Shown here piece by piece: positions 53,340 to 62,720 of a stretch of DNA of 64,000 bases. The stretch's first letter is position 1; each line of letters starts with the position of its first letter. Location: assembly GCF_022605725.1 (NCBI RefSeq), contig NC_065547.1:18393167-18457166 (forward strand), written 5' to 3'. The stretch comes from Anthonomus grandis grandis. Lineage: Eukaryota > Arthropoda > Insecta > Coleoptera > Curculionidae. The notes under the pieces were generated by a model. That model did no database searches. It was not told where the DNA came from and saw only the letters and a list, made by a program, of their open reading frames with translations. The translations under genes were made by a program, and so were the position numbers.

Positions 53340-54862
53340 ATGGTTGAGCTATCCTATTTTCTTAATAAAGGTTATGTCCCAAACGCAAAAAGAATCATTT
53401 GTGTTATTTTGTATAAGATCTAACTAATATGTTTAAATTAAATTGGAGTAATAAAAACAGTAAAAGAGTAAGATACTTGTATTTTTTTATATAGAGAAAT
53501 TTTTAAAATTATTTGGCATAACTTTCCAAACGAACTAAAAACTAAATAGAAATCAAATCGTAACCATACCTAAACGGTTTAGATACCCTATTCCCTTAAT
53601 AATGGTTATGTCCCAAACGCAAAAAGAATCATTTGGGTTATCTTGTATAAGCTCCAAATACTAAATTGGAAAAGTATTAAACAGCAATAAATTCATTTAT
53701 ATTCATCTAGAAATTTTAAAATTAATTTAGCATATTCCAAATGAACTCTAAATATTAAAATAAAATTAAATCGTAACATTAGTTAACGGTGTGCTAATTT
53801 ATTTTCCAAACAATGATTAAATTTAAGACGCTAGTAGAATCACTTGGGTTATCTTGTATCTGTATAAGCTAATAGGATTGATAGGAAATAGTATCGTTTG
53901 TAGAAATTGTATAAGCTCTAAATACAAAAATCAAATTAAATTCGAATACTAACAGTTAAGATAGTCAGATATTCGTATTTCTTAAAAAACAATAAATCAA
54001 AAATTTTTAAAAATTATTTAGCATATCCGAAATGGACCTTAAGAATTAAATTAAAATCAAATTGTAACAAAAGTGAAACGATTTACTTATCCTATTTTCT
54101 TGATAATGGTTATGACTCAAACGCAAAAAAAATCATTTAGGTTATCTTGTATAAGCTCTAAATACAAAATTCAAATTATATTCGAATACTAAGTAACAGT
54201 AAGAAAGTCAGATTTTCGCATTTTGTTAAAACACAATATATCTAGACTGAAGAAAATGTTGTTCCAACAGGCCAGTAAAAACAAAACCCCATTTGACTAC
54301 CTGAGGTATTAAACGCTTGAGCCGCGTTGGTGACACCAAAATCAAAATGGCAGAACGCGAGCGCCGCGTCGTCGGCACTGGACGTGTTAATAATGGTTAT
54401 GTCCCAAAAACAAGAAGAATCATTTAAGTTATCTTATAAAAACTCTAAATACAAAATTAAAATTATATTCAAATACTAAGTAAGATAGTCAGAAATTCGT
54501 ATTTTTTTAAAAAACAATACATCTAGAAATTTAAACATTTATTTAGCATATTTCAAATGAACGCTAAATACTAAATTCGAATAATAGGAAACCGTAATAG
54601 AGTTAGATGCTATTTTTTAAAACATATTACATCGAGAAATTTTAAAAATTATTTGGCATATCCCAAATAGTTAATTAAAATTAAAATTAAATTAAAAAAA
54701 TTATCATTTGAGTTATCTTATAAAAACTCTAAATACAAAATACAAATTATATTCGAATACTAAGTAACAGTAAGATAATCGCATTTTGTTAAAACACAAT
54801 ACATCTAGGCTGAAAAAACTGTTGTTCTAACAGGCCAGTAAAAATAAAACCCTGTTTGACAA
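53340..54862. repeat. Satellite-like repeat array, left block
   Basis: Repeated modules: GGTTATGTCCCAAACGC with AAAAAGAATCATTT (53365, 53602, 54105, 54391), GTATAAGCTCTAAATAC, TTCGAATACTAAGTAACAG and AACACAATACATCTAGAAAT. Copies diverge and are spaced 140-290 bp. A GC-richer module (GTTCCAACAGGCCAGTAAAA, then GCCGCGT and GTCGGCACTGGA) occurs at 54258-54385 and, cut short, at about 54820-54862. The array resumes at 62721. Confidence 0.88.
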
Positions 54863-54976
54863 CTGAAAATAATAATAATACTAATAGACAGTTTATATTT
54901 CCTCATAAGATATTATACAGTGCTTTCATTTCAAAACGATCCTATAACTTTCTTAAAAAAAAAAAAAAAAAAAAAC
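54863..54976 (+). other. Junction segment ending in a run of 21 A
   Basis: The A run at 54955-54975 lies at the truncated 3' side of a minus-strand RTE fragment, where a LINE tail would appear as T on the plus strand. It may end a plus-strand retroposed segment of about 100 bp instead. Confidence 0.45.
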
Positions 54977-55145
54977 ACGTTATACACACACACGTTGATG
55001 TATTTGGAGGCGTCCATCATTGTTACGTGTTTTAAGTACTTTCATGTTTTTGTTGTTTTCGATGGTCGTTGTTATCATTTCTGTGTTGTATTGCCTTAAA
55101 TCTTCCCTTGTTTTCTTTTTTATCAATCTGTTAATTTCGTTGTAT

Positions 55146-56318
55146 TCATGAAAGGGACTCATGAATCTCCAAGTTTCTTCTCTTCGCCATGAGTTTAGCC
55201 TCTAGTTTCCTTTTTTTTTTTTTAATTATTTTTCTTGGTAGTGGCACATATCTTTTTGGCTGTCGTTTTATGTTAGTACTTATTCTGTTTTCTAGGGCGT
55301 TTATATTTAAGCGGTTCGGTGCTTCTTTATTAGAAAATTTCTTGTTGAGTTCAGCTTGGAATTTTTGGCGGTTTTCCTGGATTGTTTTTGATGTGGGAAA
55401 TGGTTGTATTTTGATTAGCTTATTTCGTTCACTCTTTACGTTTATTTCTGTTTTAGCTCTTACCAACTTGTGATTGCTACCAGTATCACAGCGATTTAGG
55501 ACCGAAACGTCTTTTATAGTAAGCTTTTTATTGGTTAGTACGTAGTCGATCTCGTTTTTCGTATTTAAGTTCGGGCTTCTCCATGTCCAACATCTCTTTT
55601 CTGATTTTTTGAAGAAGGAATTCATACTTTCTTTTTGGAGATAATTGATCAGTCTTTCTCCTCGTTCGTTGGTACAACCCAGTCCGAATTTACCCACATA
55701 TTGATTTCCATTTCCCGCTGGTACTCCTAGTTTAGCATTGAAATCGCCAATAATGTATTTGTAGTGTGATGTTTCTATTGTCAGCGCTTGTGAAATGTCA
55801 TCGTAGAATCTCTCTATCTCATCATCGGGTGCAGAGCTTGTAGGGGCATATACTTGAATTATTTGGACGCTATATCTTTTCGATATCTTTAATACTATGT
55901 AAATGACTCTACTCGATATGGATTTCATCTTAGTAACTAGCCGCTTTATACTCTTATGAATCATTATCGCTGTTCCGCCAATGTGTGTATTTTCCTCTCT
56001 GTTGTTTCGATACAAAAGGTGGCCTGATTTCAGTGTGATACATTTTTCGTCCGGTAATCTGGTTTCGCATAGGCCCAATATGTTCCATTTAATATGGGAT
56101 AGTTCCACCTCTAATTCTTCCAGATGTTCGGTTGATCTCATTGTTCGAATATTATAGGTGGTTGGGTGAAGTTTAAATTTGTTCTGTTTTAAGAGTGGAG
56201 GGGATGAATTTTTGCCTCCCCCAGAATCCTTGAGGCTGATCTTGTTACTGGTGTGAGATTTGTCATGCGATGATCGACCCACCTGGGGTACTATTTCGTT
56301 TGTTTTATAATCCATCAT
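55146..56318 (-). CDS. RTE endonuclease domain frame, 390 codons
   Basis: Open without stops for 390 codons. After a hydrophilic start, the endonuclease core begins at about residue 53. The catalytic glutamate is E85 (GLCETRLPD), VYAPTS at 156-161, IIGDFNAKLG with the GDFN motif at 191-194, CWTWRSPN at 243-250, IDYVL at 257-261. SNHKLV at 281 replaces the usual SDH, so the last catalytic aspartate is asparagine. The C-terminal third is basic (IIKKKKRKLEAKLMAKRR). The family nicks chromosomal DNA to start reverse transcription. The intact frame suggests a young copy, although the SDH change and the missing RT make it inactive. Confidence 0.85.
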   Translation of the reverse strand: MMDYKTNEIVPQVGRSSHDKSHTSNKISLKDSGGGKNSSPPLLKQNKFKLHPTTYNIRTMRSTEHLEELEVELSHIKWNILGLCETRLPDEKCITLKSGHLLYRNNREENTHIGGTAIMIHKSIKRLVTKMKSISSRVIYIVLKISKRYSVQIIQVYAPTSSAPDDEIERFYDDISQALTIETSHYKYIIGDFNAKLGVPAGNGNQYVGKFGLGCTNERGERLINYLQKESMNSFFKKSEKRCWTWRSPNLNTKNEIDYVLTNKKLTIKDVSVLNRCDTGSNHKLVRAKTEINVKSERNKLIKIQPFPTSKTIQENRQKFQAELNKKFSNKEAPNRLNINALENRISTNIKRQPKRYVPLPRKIIKKKKRKLEAKLMAKRRNLEIHESLS

Positions 56319-56600
56319 GGTTTACGGAGGTTTTTAGCCATAATCTTCCACGTGGGTTAAACGGTTTGGAAGATGGTGAATATCAGAAGCTCCTGACATG
56401 AAGAACAGACGCTGTTTGCAGCCGTCCGCTCTGGATCAGACGCTGCGTGGGAACTTTCTTAGCTTCACCTTCAGCACTTCGAGACCTTACCGGCATGGGT
56501 GGCCCTACGGGTACCTATGCTACCGCCGGCATTGCTCCCCTAGCTGTAGGTTACTGAGCCCTCTCACCGAAGACAAGGTGACAGTTCCCCCAGAGAGGGC
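56319..56600 (-). promoter_or_regulatory. RTE LINE 5' leader
   Basis: A GC-rich 280-bp block before the endonuclease ATG, unlike the AT-rich surroundings (GCCGGCGGTAGCATAGGTAC and GGGCCACCCATGCCGG on the minus strand). The 5' edge is near GGGGATCTCATCATCGCCC (about 56615). LINE leaders of this kind hold the internal promoter; no specific box is assigned. Confidence 0.6.
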
Positions 56601-56619
56601 GATGATGAGATCCCCGATG

Positions 56620-56945
56620 TAGATTTAGAAAAATCGCTAATTTTGTATTTATTAATTTTGGACACAATATTATAAGAAAATAACTTTTTAAAAATTTCTT
56701 TCTTATGTAAAGGTATAGACAAAAGGTCATGTCTGTGAATATTTATATTGTGAACGTCAGTACGATGTCTCAGCTTATTATAGAGATATGGTGGTGCTTT
56801 AAATTTCATTATTTTGTAAAAAAAAAACATATGGAGTGCAACTATCGGCGATTTAACATATTAAGCCATTTAAGATCAACTAATTTATGTGATACCCTTT
56901 CCCTAGGTCTAATTCCACAAATAAACCTTATGCACGAGTTCTATT
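56620..56945 (-). pseudogene. LINE ORF2 C-terminal fragment
   Basis: On the minus strand from 56945: NSCIRFICGIRPRERVSHKL, then WLNMLNRRYFALYVFF, APPYLYNKLRHRTDVHN, LLSIPLHKKEIFKKLFSYNI. This is the C-terminal region after the RT in CR1/Jockey-type LINEs. It abuts the RTE leader on one side and gypsy envelope sequence on the other, so both boundaries are breakpoints. No RT is attached. Confidence 0.78.
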
Positions 56946-57770
56946 TGGCTTTTTCAATTAGTGGTATATCGATAATAAATATAATTTGATTTCCTTTGCT
57001 ATAGCTTTTAATTTCTAATATTTTTTTGAAAAGTATAAGATTTTCAGCTTGTCGAACAAAAGGCAATTTACTCTGTGTCAGGTATTTCAAAATTTGACTA
57101 ATTTCTTTCAAAAGTTCATTTGATTCTATCATAGAATTGTGGAAAATATTTATTTTGGCAAACGTGGTGGCTATCTCTATCTTTCCAAAAATATCGTATA
57201 CTGATTGAAACTGTGCAATTATTTGGGAAAGTAAACTTTCTGAAAATAGATAATTATAGCTACCTATGTACTGTCCTTCCATTGTACGGATAATATTTTT
57301 AATTTTATTTATTTTATCCTTTAAGATATTTTGATTCTTTGTTAGGTTTTTCACATTATTTTCAAATATTTGTATAGATGTGTCAAGTAATGAGATTTGA
57401 TCTTTGACAATGGTCTTAATTTTTTGATTATTAGATCACATTTTAATTGCATTATCGTATTTTTTAGCATCATCTTGGTCTAAATTTCCGGTTATCGATT
57501 TTATTATAGAGCCAAAGGCATTTATTACTTTAGGGATTTAATTGACTTAATTGTACGATAATTCTGTTTTCTAATGAGAGCGCTAAATTATATGTATTTT
57601 GGAAACCTATTCTGTAAGTTACTGAAACATCTGTTTTATTTTCGAAAATCTCTTTTTTATCAAGATTATTTTTTATGGATATTTCTACACTGTTTCTATC
57701 TAATATATGTGAAATTATGTAGGATCCTATAAATTTATTATTCTTTTTATTTCTTGTTCAAGGGTTTTTC
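56946..57770 (-). pseudogene. env: Errantivirus-like envelope fragment
   Basis: The clearest frame (57354-56946) is a long leucine/isoleucine/asparagine-rich helical region with heptads, as in the coiled part of insect errantivirus fusion proteins. Decayed sequence of the same type extends to about 57770. The transmembrane segment and the C-terminus are missing because a LINE fragment begins at 56945. The position right after the integrase is the normal env position. Non-functional. Confidence 0.6.
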
Positions 57771-57779
57771 TTGAATACA

Positions 57780-58722
57780 ATTTGTCCAGTATGGAAGATA
57801 TCATTTGTATCTCCTTTCGTGTTGGATTTTGAAATGACATTTTCTTTATTTGTTTGTAAATTCTCTTTTACTTTTTCATAAACGTTTTTAAGTTTGTGTT
57901 TGTGATTTTCTGCATAATCACTAAAAAATTCTTCAGGAATATATCATTCTCTAGAATTAGTTCTAGTAGTAAAATGAATTTTAATTTTATGCAAAATTAG
58001 GATTTCTTTTATCGTATCATTATTAAATTCTTATCCATTGTCACTTATTAGTTTTTCTGGTATACCGCAATAAGAAAAATATTTAATTAGTGCATTCAAC
58101 ATAGTAATAGCATTTTTGCCGGGTATTTGAATTGCTTGCGCGAATTTTAAAAATGCGTCTACTAAATTCAAATAGATTTTATCGTCATAATAAAATACGT
58201 CCATTTGTACTATTTGGAAAGGTGTCTCTGTTAGTATGAGGGGTGCATATAGTAGTTTTCGTGCGTATTTGGCTGTTTGGCAAATATCTCAAGGATTAAT
58301 TTATTTGGTTACAGTGTTTTTAATGCCTATCCAATAATAATTACGTTTTAGATATTCTAAGGTTTTGCTTATACCTCTATGGTTTACTTTTCCTTGGTGG
58401 TGGTTTTTCGTTAATATAATTTGTTTTTCCTTATTAATTATAGTATTAAATAACTTAATACACCTTAAGAGTTTTGTGCCATTTTCTGCAAAATGGTTTA
58501 GACAAACTTAATTAAATTTTTTGTGTCTGTGTGAAAATAAATACAATATGTTTTGTTTAAAATAGTGTAGTCTCTTAAAAACTCAATTATTAAATGTTCA
58601 TTATTAGTTTGAGGAATATGAATTGTTAGAATTTTATGGTGTTCATAGTTGTCTTGGTTGACTTTTAATTTAGGATAAATTTGGGAAAAAACTAATATTT
58701 GATTTATTTTATTGTTGATCAT
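57780..58722 (-). pseudogene. pol: Gypsy integrase and linker, decayed
   Basis: From 58722: an isoleucine-rich linker frame to 58498, then the zinc region (about 58480-58280, RGISKTLEYLKRNYYWIGIK), the core (about 58210-58030) with DVFYYDDKIYLNLVDAFLKF (first aspartate region) and ISDNG (second aspartate region), and a tail toward 57900. Stops and shifts throughout. The order relative to RT and env supports it more than any single motif. Confidence 0.65.
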
Positions 58723-58773
58723 TTCATCGAGTATTTTTATTCCGCTTTTGGTAGTTTCATTGATTGAAGAATG

Positions 58774-60126
58774 TTAGGTTTGTGAATCAGCTTGGTTTAA
58801 TTCGTTATTTATTATTTGATTATCCGGTGGTCTTATCTGTATATCAGATAAAATTTTTATTCGTTTGTTTTCCGGGATTTGATGACTAGATGAGGGTTGA
58901 TTTCTGTCGATATTTATATTTGTTGTACCTGGTAATTCATAAAGGGTAAAACTTTCTGCTATTCGTCGCAACTAATTTTTTCTTCTGAGGTTTCTGATTG
59001 ATCTTCAAGGTTTCTTGGGTTGTTATTCATTGATTCATTTTCTATTGCATTAATTTGTATTCTAGAGAGAGCGTCAGCATTTTTGTTTAATTTACTTTTT
59101 TTATATACAATATCGTGATCAAATTCTTCTAGTTTTAATCGCCAGCGTATTAATTTTGAATTCGGTTCTTTTAACTTAGCTATCCATGCTAATGGTTGAT
59201 GGTCAGTAAATTGTAAATTTTCGTCCGAATAAATATGGCCTAAATATTTACAAGCCCAAACGTTATTAGCGATAACTTTTTTTCAATAGTATATAAATGT
59301 ATTTTGTCTCGCTTTCATTTAGAGTTCTCGATGCGTAAGTTATAGGTTTATCTGAGCCCACGGTTCCTTACGATAAGACGGCACCAATAGCGAAATTAGA
59401 CTCATCTGTCGTCAATATAATTTTTTTTGTGAAATCAGGGTATTCGAGTAGAGGTGTGTTAATTTTTACAGATATTAAAGGCAGAAATAAAATGTTGGTC
59501 GTGTATTACTTTGGATTCTTTCTTTAAGCAATGCGTTAAAGGTTTTTTTTATGCGTGCGACATCTTTAATGAATTTACGATAATAGCCGACTAATCCTAG
59601 AAAGTTAGCTAAATCTAAGGTTGAAAAATATTGACTTTTTTCTAATTTGTTAAGTATATCTGTGATGTTTGGTAAGGGATATTTGTCGTCTATTGTTCTT
59701 TCGTTTAGTTTTTTATAGTCAATAACTAGTCTCCATTTTCGTTTTCCAGATGAGTTCATCTTTTTTTAGGTACGATCCAAATCGGACTAGATCATGGAGA
59801 AACTGAGTCTTGAATTATACCTTGTTCGAGCATTTTTTGTACTTGATTTCTTACTTCAGATTTGTGAACTTTGGGGTACGTTTAGTAAAACTTGGTGTTT
59901 CGTTTGTTAAGTTTATCTTATGTTGTACTTTGTTTGCAAAAGTTAAAGGAATCTGTTCGCAGTAAAATTTATCTCGAAATTCGTAACATAAATTTCTAAT
60001 TGCTTGTTTTTCTTCTTGATTACAATGATCGACACGAATATTTTTTAGATAATTTTTTACTAAATTGTCATTAGTAATGTGTGATTTATCATCATATATC
60101 TGTTCATAATTGTCTATATTTTCCAT
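58774..60126 (-). pseudogene. pol: Gypsy RT and RNase H with RT palm deleted
   Basis: The N-terminal frame (60126-59851) ends with TFANKVQHKINLTNETPSF then KRTPKF. The next frame (59759-59475) reads GKRKWRLVIDYKKLNERTID, PLPNITDILNKLEKSQYFST and LDLA, and goes without a stop into NFLGLVGYYRKFIKD. In relatives about 100 residues with the YxDD box stand between those two parts, so the palm was lost by an in-frame deletion. RNase H text follows with ADALSRI at about 59080-59060, and a serine/asparagine-rich linker (58971-58774). Confidence 0.85.
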
Positions 60127-60599
60127 TAAATTTAATTCATTGAGATTTAGTAACTCGATATTAAAGGGTTTTAAAATATTAATCGTTTTAGGGTTTTCGT
60201 TACTATTATTAATTACTGTTGTTATAAAGTAATTGTCATTTCGTACATTAGTACATAGAATTTAATATAATTGAAAATTGCTATGCCTTTTTCCTTATTA
60301 ACGGATAATTTAACGATTTGTAGTGTTCTACTGGGTATTTTGATAGGGTATTTTATTTGATTTATATTTTCTTAGATATTAGATTTAAATTGGGTATTTT
60401 CTAGATCGTAGATAATAGGTATTTTTGTAAATGGTGTGTTAATTTGTTTAGTATTAATATCTAGAATTGCTTTTAGCTGATTAAGTTATGAGACCATACA
60501 ATAAAATTGAAAATGTAAAACTTATGATTTTCTTTGACATTAAAAATTTAAAAAACTGGAATAAAAATTACTTTATTATGATGGGAAATCATGGGTGCA

Positions 60600-60770
60600 G
60601 TTTGGATTTAAAAGCCTTCATTAAAAATACATTTTTTAAAATATGTTTGTGCAATTTGTGTTGAGATTAAACTTTTGGTACTTCCTGTATCTATTAAAAA
60701 TTTAGCGTTTATTTCGGGATAATTATATATGGTAAGTCTGCTGATGTGTTATTAAAAAGTATCATGTCAT
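60600..60770 (-). pseudogene. pol: Gypsy aspartic protease active-site region
   Basis: On the minus strand INAKFLIDTGSTKSLIST: DTGS codons are at 60691-60680. Flanking text is decayed. The retropepsin would have cut Gag-Pol. The stretch 60127-60600 before the RT is AT-rich and shows only traces of the rest of the domain. Confidence 0.75.
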
Positions 60771-60962
60771 TTCCTTGTTGGTTGGGACCATAATAAAATT
60801 TGCTGAATCACTATTATTGTTTTGGGAATGTTGATGCGGATATGCGTGCATATATTCATTTTGTGTGGGTTGGTTAATATTCGGAATAATGCCATTTGAT
60901 GATTCGGTATTATTTACATTATTGTCGGGTTGATTATAATATAGGTAGTCTTGATAAGTTTC

Positions 60963-62229
60963 TTAGAAATTTTCACTATAGTTATTATAGTGATAATCAA
61001 AATATTCATTATCATAATCATATTCATCGTAAACTTCTGTGTACCTCAATTGATTGGGTTTTTGTCTGGAATGGCCAGATGAAATGTCCATTGGTTCATG
61101 TAATTGTTGGACGTCGTTTTGATTTTGATTATTATTGAATCTATGGAGATTGTAAGCCTGATTAGAGCTAGGTTTATTAAAATAATTGGGTCTTTGCATA
61201 GAATTATATCAAGGAACATTGTTTCTCGAAAAGAAGGAGGATTGTCCAAAAACTGGTCTCTGACCAAAATTGTTTTGTGGGGCATTTTGCCTAAAAGTAT
61301 TTTGATTGAAATTTGAAAAATAGGGTCAATTCTGGGAATAGTTGGGTCTAAAAATATTTTGTGGACAATTATTTTGTGGTTGATTTATTCTGGGATTGAC
61401 ATTATGGTTATTTGGAAAATTAATGGGTCTCGTATTTCCATCATATGAAAAGGGTATGACTGTTGGTGTCGGTCTAAAGTTATGAGTAATAACTTTTTGT
61501 TGACTATAAAGGAAGTTTTCTTCTTCATTTACGAGAGACATTGCTTTTTATAAATTTTTGGGGTTCGTAATTCCACTATTATTTTGTAAAGTTCCGGTTA
61601 GACCTCCAATGAAAGATTTTAAAGATAATTCGTTATAATTTTTCGTTCCTAATTGTTTATTTGCTGCTGTTAGATTTAAAATGTTTAACTTAGAAAATAT
61701 TAAAGATCGCACATCTTGACAACGCATACCAAAATTATATTATTAATCTTATTTGGAGATAATGTGACTAAATCCTGAACTAAACAATCAAGATTTCTCT
61801 GATCACCAAAACTTAATTCTAGTGCATTTTTATATTTTCCCATGTTTCTAATTCGTTTAATCTAGAACCAATCAAAGTTAGAGCTCTACCAGTTAACTTT
61901 CCAATAATTGCCCTACATATAAAATTGCTATGAATTTCATCACCTTCTTTATAAAAATTATTAATTAAACTTGTACAATTGTTAATAAAAACAGGCAAAG
62001 TATGTGTGTTTCCATCAAAATTAGGAATAGTATCCACATATACGTTTGTATTATTGGTATTAGTACTATTTCTACTGGTACTAGTATTTGCAGTTTGTTC
62101 CAGATTAGCTTGACTTGTTGCCATGTTTCTTGAATTAAGCGCGGCTATAGTTTTATTTTGTAAATTTGGTAATTTATATTTTTTAACTATTTCTTGTAAT
62201 AAGACGTCAGAATCGTCAGTATCAGACAT
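60963..62229 (-). pseudogene. gag: Gypsy gag, asparagine-rich, broken
   Basis: From 62229: MSDTDDSDVLLQEIVKKYKL, a serine/threonine/asparagine-rich stretch, then the capsid core NFDGNTHTLPVFINNCTSLI and FICRAIIGKLTGRALTLIGS. After a gap (61819-61541) come asparagine/glutamine/proline-rich frames (61541-61326, 61285-60963) with HNVNPRINQPQNNCPQN and similar, typical of errantivirus Gag C-termini, which lack zinc knuckles. Several stops and shifts. Confidence 0.78.
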
Positions 62230-62720
62230 TAAGACAAATCGTTTAAAATGGAAATTATGTTATAACAAAAAATTATTAAATTCAAAAATTATCATACTAA
62301 AATTAAAAATTCGCTTCTCAAACATAAACAAGCAAAATAATGTATATTAAAACAATTAAATAGTTCTTGTAAAATGACTTATAGTAATATGAAGCTTCGT
62401 ATCATTTTTTTGGATTCATGCTTAACCTAGTGGTCCCTGGTCTTCCTAATCTATGCGTCCAATAGGAAAGAAGGGATTTTTTCGAAAACTAGAACACTAA
62501 TCCCTGGCCTTCTTAGCTATGATGACTTCCGCGATGTTTGTCTTCCACCAACGCTGATAATAGCAAGTGCGGTTTCTGCTCTTCCCACAGAGATGCGTGT
62601 TCGATTTACCAAATTAACCGTAAAAACGGAAACTATTCGCGATTTTTGTCGAAGAGTTTCCACGGGAACTCGTGTGTAGGCGTAGTTCCCATAATGGTAG
62701 GATCTGCAGATGGTAGCATA
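62230..62720. other. Unassigned segment between gypsy gag and satellite
   Basis: The AT-rich part to 62400 may be the gypsy leader. 62400-62700 is GC-richer with two similar phrases (CCTGGTCTTCCTAATCTATG and CCTGGCCTTCTTAGCTATGA about 85 bp apart). It could be LTR, LINE leader or satellite-associated sequence. Confidence 0.35.

Larger units (their letters stand above)
54977..56600 (-). mobile_element. RTE-type LINE, 5' part
   Basis: On the minus strand: a GC-rich 5' leader (56600-56319), a complete apurinic endonuclease frame (56318-55146) and the beginning of the next domain (55162-54980, INRLIKKKTREDLRQYNTEM). The RT is missing because the sequence stops at 54977. The type is that of insect sequences often mis-annotated as craniofacial development protein 2-like. 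Unlike usual 5'-truncated LINEs, this one keeps the 5' end and loses the 3' end. Confidence 0.83.
56946..62229 (-). mobile_element. Ty3/gypsy errantivirus-like element with env, minus strand
   Basis: Order on the minus strand: gag (62229-60963), protease with DTGS (60691-60680), RT (60126-59475), RNase H (about 59290-58990), integrase (about 58480-57780) and envelope (about 57760-56946). Many frameshifts; a large in-frame deletion removes the RT palm. LTRs are not recognised: the 3' side is replaced by a LINE fragment and the 5' side (62230-62720) has no partner. Confidence 0.87.

Noticed and set aside
55189..55473. 94-codon plus-strand frame
   Set aside because: Antisense of the well-supported RTE endonuclease frame.
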